Of a stretch of 12,045 bases of DNA, positions 1 through 6,907 are shown one piece after another. Every line of letters begins with the position of its first letter. The first letter of the stretch is position 1. A program made the translations under genes and the position numbers. The DNA lies in assembly GCA_036497785.1 (NCBI GenBank), contig DASXIW010000171.1, positions 1-12,045 of the forward strand. Reading direction: 5' to 3'. The DNA is from DASXIW01 sp036497785. Its GTDB lineage: Bacteria > Pseudomonadota > Alphaproteobacteria > Acetobacterales > Acetobacteraceae. A model generated the notes under the pieces. That model worked only from the letters and a program-made list of their open reading frames with translations, searched no databases and was not told where the DNA came from.

Positions 1-264
1 AGCCATACCATCAACATGGAAGAATGCATCTATGGCATCCGTGCCAGCGCCGTCCTGCCGGGTGAGGTCGCGACGCCGATCCTGGACCAACGACCAACGC
101 CGGTCAGTGCCGAGGATCGGGCGCGGATGGTGCAGTCCGAGGATGTCGGCGACTTGATCCGCTACATCGCCTGCCTGCCCCCGCATGTGGTGCTCAACGA
201 GGTGATGATCACGCCGACCTGGAACCGCAGCTACGTGGCCGCATTGGGCGCCACCGGCCACTAG
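1..264 (+). CDS. SDR family oxidoreductase, C-terminal fragment (5' end outside the window)
   Basis: The reading frame is open from base 1 to a TAG at 262-264 and encodes the last 87 residues of a protein. The segment IRASAVLPGEVATPIL matches the substrate-loop region that follows the catalytic YxxxK in short-chain dehydrogenases (the usual 'vrv..i.PG.v.T.' stretch). The later DVGDLIRYIACLPPHVVLNEVMITPT matches the usual SDR ending, where a helix is followed by 'lp....i.ei.i.P'. These are NAD(P)-dependent cytosolic oxidoreductases of about 250 residues, so roughly two thirds of the gene, including the nucleotide-binding TGxxxGxG and the catalytic Ser-Tyr-Lys, lies upstream of the window. The substrate cannot be told. 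The ATG at 16 is internal and should not be taken as the start. The gene converges on the minus-strand hydrolase, with 62 bp between the stops and no convincing terminator. Confidence 0.8.
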   Translation, partial: SHTINMEECIYGIRASAVLPGEVATPILDQRPTPVSAEDRARMVQSEDVGDLIRYIACLPPHVVLNEVMITPTWNRSYVAALGATGH

Positions 265-326
265 CTGCAGCTGGATTGGATAGGACGACGGTAGGGCGGG
301 GGCGCACCGGCAACCCCGCTTCCGCC

Positions 327-1181
327 TCAGCCGAGCGTCGTCAGAAATTCCTCGACCAGCGCATTATAAGTCGCCGGCCGCTGGAAATAAGCCGAGTGGC
401 CAGCCTCGGCGACATGCGCCACCCGCGCCGCCGGCACCACACGAGCAATCCCGTCCGCCGCCATTGGCGGGATCACGGTGTCCTCGTCATTGGCGATCAT
501 CAGGATGGGGCAGGCCACCCCGCCCAGTTCCACCGGCGCCCGTACCCGCCCGGCCCATAGCCTCTGCCGCATGGTCTCCTTATCCAGCCCAGCATTCATG
601 TCATCGATATGCCGGTACAACAGATGCAACGCCGGTTGCTCCGCCGCCATCCGCCATCCGCAAGCGGGGTGCACGCCATGCTCGGCGAAGGCGGCACGGG
701 CTCGGGCCGAGGCCGCTTCCCACGCGGCCAAAGCCGGCTGATCCGCTTCCGGCAGCTTGCCCGGATCGATGGTGCCCGTGGTCGCGCCCAGCACCACGCC
801 TTTCAGCCCGGCCGGTCGCCGCAGCGCATATTCCACGCAGCTCCACCCGCCCATGGATTGCGCCACCAGCCGCACATCCGCGAGCCCGAGATGCGCGATC
901 AGCGCCGCGAGATCATCCGCGTAATCCGCCGGATTTGGTGGCTCGCCCAGCGGCGAGGACGGCGCGAAGCCGCGATGAGCAAAGGTCACGCAAGTGTAGT
1001 TCGGCGCGAAATGCGCCACTTGCTGCCACCAGGAGAGGTGATTGCCGCCAAGGCCGTGGGCGAACACGATGGCCGGTCCCGCGCCCGTCACCTCGTAATG
1101 GATACGGCAATCCGGCCGCTGCAAGGTGCCGATCCGGCGCAGTGGCATGGTGATGAGCGGCACTGACACGGTCTGGTCCAC
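327..1181 (-). CDS. alpha/beta hydrolase fold protein
   Basis: This is a 284-residue alpha/beta hydrolase with a complete, correctly ordered catalytic set. The oxyanion segment HGLGG is at residues 42-46, the nucleophile elbow AQSMGGW has Ser109, the acid is Asp234 in NDEDTVIP, and the base is His262 in AGHSAYFQRP. Length and motif spacing fit the family of esterases, lactonases and C-C hydrolases. A prolactone or 3-oxoadipate enol-lactonase-like role is possible but not shown. The frame stays open up to a GTG at 1292, but the GTG at 1179-1181 is preferred because a strong Shine-Dalgarno (GGGGAGGAAGG) lies 5 bases upstream. An ATG at 1146-1148 is a later alternative (273 residues) without a visible ribosome binding site. 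There is no signal peptide, so the enzyme is probably cytosolic. It is transcribed divergently from the MFS transporter. The substrate is unknown. Confidence 0.88.
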   Translation of the reverse strand: MDQTVSVPLITMPLRRIGTLQRPDCRIHYEVTGAGPAIVFAHGLGGNHLSWWQQVAHFAPNYTCVTFAHRGFAPSSPLGEPPNPADYADDLAALIAHLGLADVRLVAQSMGGWSCVEYALRRPAGLKGVVLGATTGTIDPGKLPEADQPALAAWEAASARARAAFAEHGVHPACGWRMAAEQPALHLLYRHIDDMNAGLDKETMRQRLWAGRVRAPVELGGVACPILMIANDEDTVIPPMAADGIARVVPAARVAHVAEAGHSAYFQRPATYNALVEEFLTTLG

Positions 1182-1295
1182 GAAAACCTTCCTCCCCAGG
1201 GTGTCGCCTCGGATAACCATGGCGAACACATCCATGCCGGAAATATCCGCCCAAGCCGCAACGCCGTCCAGCACCCAGGCGGAACATTTCACGAC

Positions 1296-1325
1296 TGGCG
1301 ACAGCCGCGCCGCTTGTCCTAGAAT
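1296..1325 (+). promoter_or_regulatory. possible sigma-70-type promoter for the MFS transporter gene
   Basis: A TAGAAT hexamer (5 of 6 to the -10 consensus) lies at 1320-1325. A weak -35-like TGGCGA at 1296-1301 is 18 bases upstream. Transcription would begin near 1332, some 17 bases before the ATG at 1349. The -35 match is poor and no experiment supports this, so it is only a candidate. Confidence 0.28.
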
Positions 1326-1348
1326 TCGCGCATGGGCGGATTCTGTGC

Positions 1349-2818
1349 ATGAGCGAGGGACCGAATTTCCGCATCACCGCCATGGTCGTCGCCAGCGCCT
1401 TGTTCATGCAGAATTTCGACAGCACCGTGGTGGCCACCGCTTTGCCGTCCATGGCGCGCGGCCTGCGCGTCAACCCCATCCATCTCAGCAGCGCCATCAC
1501 CGCTTATGTCGTGGCCCTCACCGTGTTCATCCCGATCAGCGGCTGGGTGGCGGACCGTTTCGGCGCCAAGCGCGTCTTCATGGCGGCGATCGCCGTCTTC
1601 ACCACCGCCTCGGCGCTCTGCGCCCTATCCAGCGGTCTCGCCGAACTGGTCGCCGCCCGCATTCTGCAAGGTACAGGCGGGGCGATGATGGTCCCGGTTG
1701 GCCGCCTGCTTCTGCTGCGCCGGGTCCGCCGCGACGAACTGCTCACCGCCACCACCTGGCTCACCATGCCCGCCCTGATCGGCCCGCTGCTCGGCCCGCC
1801 GGTCGGCGGCCTGATTACTGACGCAATCTCCTGGCAGGCGGTGTTCTGGATCAATATTCCCGTTGGCGCGATCGGCATGCTGCTGATCCACCGCTTCATC
1901 GAGCCCACCGAAGCCCAATGCCCGCCCGCGCCGGACATCGCCGGCATGGCCCTGGTCGGCACCGCCCTGGCCGCCCTGATGGCCGGGCTGGAGACAGCGG
2001 GCCGTGGCCTGATCCCGCCCGCCGTCACCGCGGCCGTGGTCGGCCTTGGCGTGGGCGTCGGTATCCTGGCCGTGCGCCATTGCCGCCGCGTCGCCAATCC
2101 CGTCGTCGATTTCGGCCTGCTGGCCATCCCCACCTTCCGCGTGACGACGGTCGCCGGCAGCATGTTCCGTGCTGGCGCCGGGGCCATCCCGTTCCTGGTC
2201 CCGCTCACGCTGCAACTCGGCTTCGGCGTCTCGGCCTCGCGCAGCGGCATGATCACGCTGGCCGGCACGCTGGGCTCGTTGTGCATGCGGTCCATGACCC
2301 GCTTCGCCCTGCGCTGGTTCAGCGTGCGCGCTGTGCTGCTGATCAGCACGCTTGGCCTCGCCTCCACCATGGGTGTCAGTTCCACCTTCAGTCCGGGCTG
2401 GCCGTTGGCGGCCGTGTTCGCCGTGCTGTTGTTCGGCGGCCTGTCGCGCTCGCTCGGCTTCGCCTCGATGGGCGCGCTCACCTACGCCGATATCCCCCAG
2501 GCAAGGCTATCCGCCGCCACCTCGCTCAGCGGCGCGGCGCAGCAGCTTCCCCGCGCGATAGGCATCGCCGTCACCGCCGGCACCATGCAGGTCACCATGC
2601 TGCTCGCCGGCCGCCAATCGCCGACCCGGCTGGATTTCACCGCCGCCTTCATCGCCGGCGCCTGCCTCGTGCTCGGCTCGCTTCCGCTGTTCGCCGCCCT
2701 GCCGGCCGATGCGGGCGCCGGCATTTCCGAGGACAAGCGACGCCGGAAAACCGCCCCCGGAGATGAGCGCGAATCGCCGTCGCCATCGCTCGCCTCGGCG
2801 AAGGGTGGCCGCGGCTAG
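1349..2818 (+). CDS. MFS transporter, DHA2 (EmrB/QacA-like, 14-TM) drug efflux family
   Basis: This is a 489-residue inner-membrane permease made almost entirely of hydrophobic segments. It shows the DHA2 signatures in order. Motif D1 is in TM1, as NFDSTVVATALPSM from residue 22. Motif A follows TM2, as GWVADRFGAKR at 65-75. Antiporter motif C is in TM5, as GPLLGPPVGG at 145-154. Next comes SWQAVFWINIPVG, a hallmark of EmrB/QacA proteins. The length fits the 14-helix group, which exports drugs, dyes or metabolites in exchange for protons. About 35 hydrophilic, charged residues follow the last helix, a longer tail than most relatives have. No EmrA-type membrane-fusion gene or TetR/MarR regulator is adjacent in the window, so the substrate is unknown. 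The start ATG overlaps the stop of a 6-codon reading frame beginning at 1332, which is probably chance. A weak GGGCGGA precedes the start. Confidence 0.92.
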   Translation: MSEGPNFRITAMVVASALFMQNFDSTVVATALPSMARGLRVNPIHLSSAITAYVVALTVFIPISGWVADRFGAKRVFMAAIAVFTTASALCALSSGLAELVAARILQGTGGAMMVPVGRLLLLRRVRRDELLTATTWLTMPALIGPLLGPPVGGLITDAISWQAVFWINIPVGAIGMLLIHRFIEPTEAQCPPAPDIAGMALVGTALAALMAGLETAGRGLIPPAVTAAVVGLGVGVGILAVRHCRRVANPVVDFGLLAIPTFRVTTVAGSMFRAGAGAIPFLVPLTLQLGFGVSASRSGMITLAGTLGSLCMRSMTRFALRWFSVRAVLLISTLGLASTMGVSSTFSPGWPLAAVFAVLLFGGLSRSLGFASMGALTYADIPQARLSAATSLSGAAQQLPRAIGIAVTAGTMQVTMLLAGRQSPTRLDFTAAFIAGACLVLGSLPLFAALPADAGAGISEDKRRRKTAPGDERESPSPSLASAKGGRG

Positions 2819-2853
2819 CCCCACACGCTATTTTCGTCCAGCGGAGGAACATC

Positions 2854-3426
2854 GTGCTCATTCTCATCGCCGGAATCATCGTCTTCCTCGGCACGCACAC
2901 GCTCACGGCGTTTCGCGACGAGCGGGCGTGGCTGATCGCCCGGCTTGGCAAGATGGGCTTCAGGGGCCTCTTCTCCGTTGCGGCGACCCTGGGCTTCATC
3001 CTGATTGTATGGGGCTTCTCACGCTATCGCGCGGCCGGGCTGATACCGGTCTGGACGCCGCCCGAGGGCATGCGCCATTTGACCATCACGCTGATGTGGT
3101 TCGCCTTCGTCTCCCTCGCGGCGATGAACCCCGCGCCTGGCCGCATCAGGGGATGGTTGCGCCACCCCATGCTGGTCGCGATCAAAATCTGGGCGCTCGC
3201 CCATCTGCTCGCCAACGGCGATCTTGGCGGGATCATCCTGTTCGGATCGTTTCTTGTCTGGGCGGTGTTCGACCGCATCGCGGTCAAGCGGCGTGGCGAT
3301 CTGGGCGCCGCCCGAATCGCCGCCTTCACCAGCGCCGACGCCGTCGTGCTCGTGGTCGGCACGATCGGCTATATCGCCATGATCTTCCTGCATCCCCTGC
3401 TGATCGGCGTGCCGGTAATGGCCTAA
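2854..3426 (+). CDS. NnrU family integral membrane protein
   Basis: This 190-residue protein has about five or six membrane helices (near residues 2-14, 38-56, 75-91, 105-119, 124-137 and 158-182). It carries the features I associate with the NnrU domain: an N-terminal GTHTLTAFRDER (His15), a tryptophan- and proline-rich loop PVWTPPEGMRH (65-75), RHPMLVAIKIWALAHLLANGD (103-123), and a terminal helix. NnrU was named for a requirement in nitrite and nitric oxide reductase expression in Rhodobacter. The same fold includes the heme-containing zeta-carotene isomerase Z-ISO, so His104 or His117 could be heme ligands; that is inference. No denitrification or carotenoid gene is nearby, so the role here is open. 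The start is GTG, chosen for the GCGGAGGA ribosome binding site just upstream. The gene begins 36 bp after the MFS stop and is probably co-transcribed with it. Confidence 0.85.
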   Translation: MLILIAGIIVFLGTHTLTAFRDERAWLIARLGKMGFRGLFSVAATLGFILIVWGFSRYRAAGLIPVWTPPEGMRHLTITLMWFAFVSLAAMNPAPGRIRGWLRHPMLVAIKIWALAHLLANGDLGGIILFGSFLVWAVFDRIAVKRRGDLGAARIAAFTSADAVVLVVGTIGYIAMIFLHPLLIGVPVMA

Positions 3427-3514
3427 CCCTCATATCTCGTTAAGCCGTTAGTGCCACCTTGCCGCATCGAACACTCTTGGCTGTTCCGCGGCGCGGAGCA
3501 GGGAGAAGCGTCTG

Positions 3515-4387
3515 GTGGAGTTGCGCAACATCTTTGCGCGAGGGCGGCGACGGCCGGCCGGCGAGCATATGCTGGAAGTTGCGTGCGCGATTCATGGCGT
3601 CGCCCCGGACCATGAAGCTGCCGCGCCAGCGCCAACAGCTGCTGGAACTGGCGGAGGCATTATGGGGGAGGGGTTCCTTGCCCCCGGAGGTGCTACCGAG
3701 GTGCTGCGCCTCGCCGCCCCGCTCGGCGCCTCCGCCGCCTCCACCCTGCTGCTGCTGGGCATCGGCGCCGGTGCTCCGGGGCGCGCGCTGGCAACCGATC
3801 TCGGCGTCTGGGTCAGTGGCTTCGATACCGACCCCGCCCTGGTGGATCTCGCCGCCCGCCGGATTCGGCGTGCCGGCGCCGCAATTGCCAAACGCGCCTC
3901 CGTGGAATTATGGACGCCGGACGCCCAAACCGCCAGGCGTCACAGTTGCCATCACGGCCTGGCGATCGAGGCGCTCCGCGATGCCCGATCCCTGGATATC
4001 CTTCCGGGCGTGGTGCTGGCGATCCGCCCCGGCGGCCAGCTCGTGCTGCAGGAACTGGTGGTCACCGCGCCGGGGATGACCGCGCAACTCACCTCCTGGT
4101 GCGCGATGGAGCACCGATCCCCCGACCTGCCGGTCGAGCACGACATCACAGCCAGCCTCGCGGAACTCGGCCTCGATGTGCGCGTGGTCGAGGATCAGAC
4201 TGACCGGCACATAAGTCTCGTGCTGCGCGGCTGGAAGCATATGCTGGGCCGCCTCTCCGGCAACAAGCCCACACTGAGGCAGGCGGCGACGATGGTGGCC
4301 GAGGCGGAGCTGTGGATGCGGCGCCTGCGCCCGTTGCGCGAAGGCCATCTTCGCCTCGTTCGCTGGAACGCGATCGTCTCCGTCTGA
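3515..4387 (+). CDS. SAM-dependent methyltransferase-like protein with an apparent internal frameshift pair
   Basis: The 290-codon frame starts at a GTG with AGGGAGAA about 8 bases upstream. It contains a Rossmann-like methyltransferase core: LLLLGIGAGAPG (motif I region, residues 78-89), GFDTDP (102-107, the acidic residue at the end of strand 2) and RPGGQLVLQELV (post-core strand). The C-terminal part, with GWKHMLGRL and AEAELWMRRLRPLREGHLRLVRW, resembles the end of small-molecule methyltransferases. The acidic residue usual in motif I (D/E-x-G) is absent. Between about 3611 and 3668 the frame carrying this CDS has poor codon usage. An overlapping frame there reads MKLPRQRQQLLELAEALWG, which joins naturally to EGFLAPGG downstream. 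This implies an indel near 3611 and a lost G in the G5 run at 3664-3668. Alternative starts are ATG 3612 (other frame) or ATG 3662, which has GGAGG 4 bases upstream. The substrate is unknown, and the gene may be partly impaired. Confidence 0.62.
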   Translation: MELRNIFARGRRRPAGEHMLEVACAIHGVAPDHEAAAPAPTAAGTGGGIMGEGFLAPGGATEVLRLAAPLGASAASTLLLLGIGAGAPGRALATDLGVWVSGFDTDPALVDLAARRIRRAGAAIAKRASVELWTPDAQTARRHSCHHGLAIEALRDARSLDILPGVVLAIRPGGQLVLQELVVTAPGMTAQLTSWCAMEHRSPDLPVEHDITASLAELGLDVRVVEDQTDRHISLVLRGWKHMLGRLSGNKPTLRQAATMVAEAELWMRRLRPLREGHLRLVRWNAIVSV

Positions 4388-4394
4388 CGAAGTA

Positions 4395-4760
4395 TTAGAA
4401 GGGCGCCTCCGCCACATGCCACAGCACGCCGGCGGGATCGAACAGGAACCCCACTTTCAAGCCCCATGCCTGCATCGCGGGCGCACGCGGCGGCCGCACC
4501 GCGAAATCCGTGACCAGTCGCGCCGGATCCACCCGCTCCCACCAGGCATCCGCGTTGCGCACCATCAACTGCACCATCAGATTCTCCGCGAGTTCCTTCA
4601 CGTAGAATTTCTGCAGCAGGAAGCTGAAGCTATTGAGCTTCAAGCCAACCACCTCCTCGTCCACATGCGTCGCCGCGAACCCCAGCGTTTCATAGAAACG
4701 CCGAGACAGCCCCAAATCCTTCGCCGGGACGAAGGGACGCAGACCCAGAACCTGTTCCAT
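4395..4760 (-). CDS. VOC (glyoxalase/bleomycin-resistance-like) family protein
   Basis: This 121-residue protein fits one compact vicinal-oxygen-chelate unit. RPFVPAKDLGLSRRFYETLGF (residues 8-28) is the first beta-alpha pair with the typical 'FYe.LGF'. NSFSFLLQKFYVKELAENLMVQLMV is the central strand region. DPAGVLWHVAE near the end is the usual last strand, where a Glu is often a metal ligand. Relatives include glyoxalases, dioxygenases and antibiotic-sequestering proteins. The conserved N-terminal His or Glu ligand is not evident, so metal binding and catalysis are uncertain. The ATG at 4758-4760 is preferred. It has AAGGGGG about 8 bases upstream, placed just after the chrA stop, and the protein from here matches the family length. 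The in-frame extension back to 4853 lies inside chrA and is not protein-like. It is the last gene of the SDR-chrA-VOC operon and faces the methyltransferase gene with a 7-bp gap. Confidence 0.82.
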   Translation of the reverse strand: MEQVLGLRPFVPAKDLGLSRRFYETLGFAATHVDEEVVGLKLNSFSFLLQKFYVKELAENLMVQLMVRNADAWWERVDPARLVTDFAVRPPRAPAMQAWGLKVGFLFDPAGVLWHVAEAPF

Positions 4761-4774
4761 CGAAGAAGCCCCCT

Positions 4775-5998
4775 TCATCCCCACTGGGCGGCCGATGCGG
4801 CCATTCCGCACGCCGCGAGAGCCACCACCACCAACCAGGGCGGCAGCTTCCACACGGTCAGCATCAAAAACCCCGCAACGGCGAGCAAGAAATCCAGCGG
4901 CGTCAGCACGGCGCTGGTCCAGACCGGGCTATACAGCGCCGCCCCCAGAATGCCGACCACACTCGCATTCGCGCCACGCATCGCCGCCTGGGCGCCCGGT
5001 CGCCCACGCAACCCATCCCAGAACGGCAACATGCCGTACAGCAGCAACAGCCCGGGCAGGAAGATCGCCACCAGCGCGATCGCCGCCCCAATTACCCCGC
5101 TCGGCGGCGGTCCCATTACCGCCCCGAGATAGGCGGCGAACGTGAATAAGGGCCCAGGCATGGCCTGCGCCAACCCGTAGCCGGTCAGGAACGGCGCATC
5201 GCCGACCCAACCCGGTGCCACCACCTCCGCCCGCAGCAGCGGCAGCACCACATGGCCGCCACCGAACACCAGCGCGCCGGACCGATAGAAGGCGTCGAAC
5301 AACGCCAGACCTTGCCATCCCGCGCCGCTCGCCAGGATCGGCGGGATCAACAATATCGCCGCGAACAGCGCCAGCGCCATCGCGCCCCCACGCCGCGACA
5401 CGGGAAACCGCAACAGCCCCACCCGCTCGGCCATTGGCCCGCGACAAAACCACCAACCCGCCAGCGCGCCCAGCACGATCGCCGCGATCTGCCCCGCCGA
5501 CCCGCCGGCGATTACCACGATCGCCAGCGCCGCCAGCGCGATCCCGGCGCGCATCCGGTCCGGTGTCAATGTGCGGGCCATCCCCCACACCGCCTGCGCC
5601 ACCACCGCCACGGCCACCAGCTTCAGCCCATGCACCGCGCCCATCGCCACCGGTCCGGTCAGCGCCGCCGCCCCTAGCGCGAAGGCCAGCAGGATTAGCG
5701 CCGAGGGCAGGGTGAACCCAACCCAGGCCGCCAGCCCGCCCAGCAGCCCGCCGCCGCGCAGCACGCCCAGCCCGAACCCGACCTGGCTGGAGGCAGGCCC
5801 CGGCAGGAACTGGCTCAGCGCCACCAGATCCGCGTATCCCGGCTCGTCGATCCAACGCCGGCGCAACACCAACTCGCCGCGGAAATAGCCGAGATGCGCG
5901 ATCGGGCCGCCAAACGAGGTCAACCCCAGCCGAAGGAAAGCGCGAAACACCTCGCCGGGCTTGCCCGGTCCGGTCGGCGCGTCCGGTGCGTGCGGCAT
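4775..5998 (-). CDS. chrA: chromate transporter, long-chain ChrA (CHR) family
   Basis: This is a 407-residue inner-membrane protein with the two homologous halves of the long-chain CHR family. The first half has FLRLGLTSFGGPIAHLGYF (21-39) and LSQFLPGPASSQVGFGLG (61-78). The second half has the matching RSGALVFGGGHVVLPLL (239-255) and LAQAMPGPLFTFAAYLG (276 onward). The FGG-P and PGP signatures are the residues most conserved in ChrA. Members export chromate using the proton-motive force, and many homologues are of unproved substrate. About ten or more hydrophobic helices are visible. The start ATG is 5 bases after the stop of the upstream SDR gene and no good ribosome binding site is visible, which suggests translational coupling. 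The usual partner chrB (regulator) is absent from the window, so a role in chromate resistance is inferred from family only. Confidence 0.9.
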   Translation of the reverse strand: MPHAPDAPTGPGKPGEVFRAFLRLGLTSFGGPIAHLGYFRGELVLRRRWIDEPGYADLVALSQFLPGPASSQVGFGLGVLRGGGLLGGLAAWVGFTLPSALILLAFALGAAALTGPVAMGAVHGLKLVAVAVVAQAVWGMARTLTPDRMRAGIALAALAIVVIAGGSAGQIAAIVLGALAGWWFCRGPMAERVGLLRFPVSRRGGAMALALFAAILLIPPILASGAGWQGLALFDAFYRSGALVFGGGHVVLPLLRAEVVAPGWVGDAPFLTGYGLAQAMPGPLFTFAAYLGAVMGPPPSGVIGAAIALVAIFLPGLLLLYGMLPFWDGLRGRPGAQAAMRGANASVVGILGAALYSPVWTSAVLTPLDFLLAVAGFLMLTVWKLPPWLVVVALAACGMAASAAQWG

Positions 5999-6003
5999 GC
6001 GGT

Positions 6004-6753
6004 TCAGCGCCCGCCCGAGACGGTCAGGATGCTGCCCGTCACATAGGATGCGGCCGGCGAGAGCAGCCAGGCCACCGCCTCGGCCACCTCCTTCGGCATG
6101 CCCACCCGCCCCAGCGGAACGCCGCCGCGGGCATTCTCGCGCATGCCCGGCGTCACCATGTCGGTGTCGATCAGCCCGGGCGCGACCGCGTTTACCCGGA
6201 TACCCTCCTTCGCCACCTCGCTCGCCAGCCCCTTGGTGAAGGTCTCGATCGCACCCTTGCTGGCGGCATAGGGGGCGATCCCCGGCAGCCCCCCGGTCCG
6301 CGCCGCCACCGAGGACAGCATGACGATCCCGCCCCCGGCGCCGGCATGCCGCGTGGACATGCGCCGAACAGCCTCACCGGCGCACAGCATGGCGCCAATC
6401 ACGTTCACCATGAACAGATGCGTCAGCTCCGCCGCGTTCTGCTCGTCGACGCGCTTGAGCTGGCCGGAGATGCCGGCATTGGCGACCAGCCCGGCCAGCG
6501 GACCCAACGCTGACTCCGCCTCCTGGAACAGTCTTGCCACCTGGGCCGCGTCAGCCATATCCGCGCCAATGGCATGCGCCTGGCCGCCATCGCGCCGGAT
6601 CGCCTCCACCACGCCGGCGGCGGCCTCCGCCCCGCTGGTGTAGTTCACCGCCACGGCATGCCCCGCCGCCGCCAGCCGGCGGCACGCGGCGGCCCCGATT
6701 CCCCGGCTGCCACCGGTCACGATCACCATTCCCTTATCCGCGGCACTGGCCAT
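6004..6753 (-). CDS. SDR family NAD(P)-dependent oxidoreductase
   Basis: This is a 249-residue classical short-chain dehydrogenase with every signature present. The cofactor motif TGGSRGIG is at residues 13-20. NAG is at 92-94 and the structural Asn is at 117. The catalytic Ser148 is in LSSVAARTGG, with Tyr162 and Lys166 in YAASK. The segment IRVNAVAPGLIDTDM and the ending YVTGSILTVSGGR complete the fold. It resembles FabG/3-oxoacyl-reductase or glucose-dehydrogenase-like SDRs; the substrate cannot be told from sequence. The ATG at 6751-6753 is chosen because GGAAGGAAG lies 4 bases upstream and the protein then has the normal short N-terminus. The frame stays open back to 6816, but those 21 extra residues are unlike an SDR and would cover the leader palindromes. 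It is the first gene of an operon with chrA (5-bp gap) and the VOC gene. Confidence 0.92.
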   Translation of the reverse strand: MASAADKGMVIVTGGSRGIGAAACRRLAAAGHAVAVNYTSGAEAAAGVVEAIRRDGGQAHAIGADMADAAQVARLFQEAESALGPLAGLVANAGISGQLKRVDEQNAAELTHLFMVNVIGAMLCAGEAVRRMSTRHAGAGGGIVMLSSVAARTGGLPGIAPYAASKGAIETFTKGLASEVAKEGIRVNAVAPGLIDTDMVTPGMRENARGGVPLGRVGMPKEVAEAVAWLLSPAASYVTGSILTVSGGR

Positions 6754-6774
6754 TTTGCTTCCTTCCCGGCTGTT

Positions 6775-6792
6775 CCTGGCCAGGATATCCTG
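6775..6792. promoter_or_regulatory. overlapping palindromes in the SDR-chrA-VOC leader, possible operator
   Basis: A perfect 12-bp palindrome, CAGGATATCCTG, occupies 6781-6792. It overlaps a second perfect 10-bp palindrome, CCTGGCCAGG, at 6775-6784. Both lie 22-39 bases upstream of the SDR start codon, where a repressor bound to DNA could block transcription. The direct repeat CATCGAA at 6814-6820 and 6828-6834 lies further upstream. I cannot tell which regulator, if any, binds. Confidence 0.3.
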
Positions 6793-6843
6793 CACCGGCC
6801 CGTTGCGGCGCGCCATCGAAGGGCATTCATCGAACTGTCGTGC

Positions 6844-6872
6844 TTGACACGGTGCGCCCGTGCCTCTAACTC
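6844..6872 (+). promoter_or_regulatory. candidate sigma-70 promoter of rpmJ
   Basis: A perfect TTGACA at 6844-6849 is followed by a weak -10: TAACTC at 6867-6872 with 17-base spacing, or TCTAAC at 6865-6870 with 15. Strong -35 and loose -10 elements are common at alphaproteobacterial housekeeping promoters. The site is about 36 bases upstream of the rpmJ start codon and within a divergent spacer, which supports the reading. Confidence 0.42.
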
Positions 6873-6907
6873 CCGCGCCTCATTTCCGCGTAGCCAAGGC
6901 CTGAGTC

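Noticed and set aside
296..319. GCGGGG/CCCCGC inverted repeat between the first SDR gene and the hydrolase
   Set aside because: Only a 6-bp stem with a 12-base loop and no T-run on either strand; expected by chance in GC-rich sequence, so not called as a terminator.
1332..1352. 6-codon frame whose stop overlaps the MFS start (ATGA)
   Set aside because: Too short to judge and without conservation evidence; a leader peptide cannot be supported from this alone.
1504..2481. Long minus-strand frame opposite the MFS transporter (325 codons)
   Set aside because: It mirrors the codon structure of a clearly recognisable 14-helix transporter and encodes a Ser/Thr/Pro/Arg-rich product with no motif; a GC-rich shadow frame.
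4929..5855. Minus-strand frame of 308 codons inside chrA
   Set aside because: It is in a different frame from the conserved ChrA sequence on the same strand and gives a Gly/Arg/Ala-rich product; a shadow.
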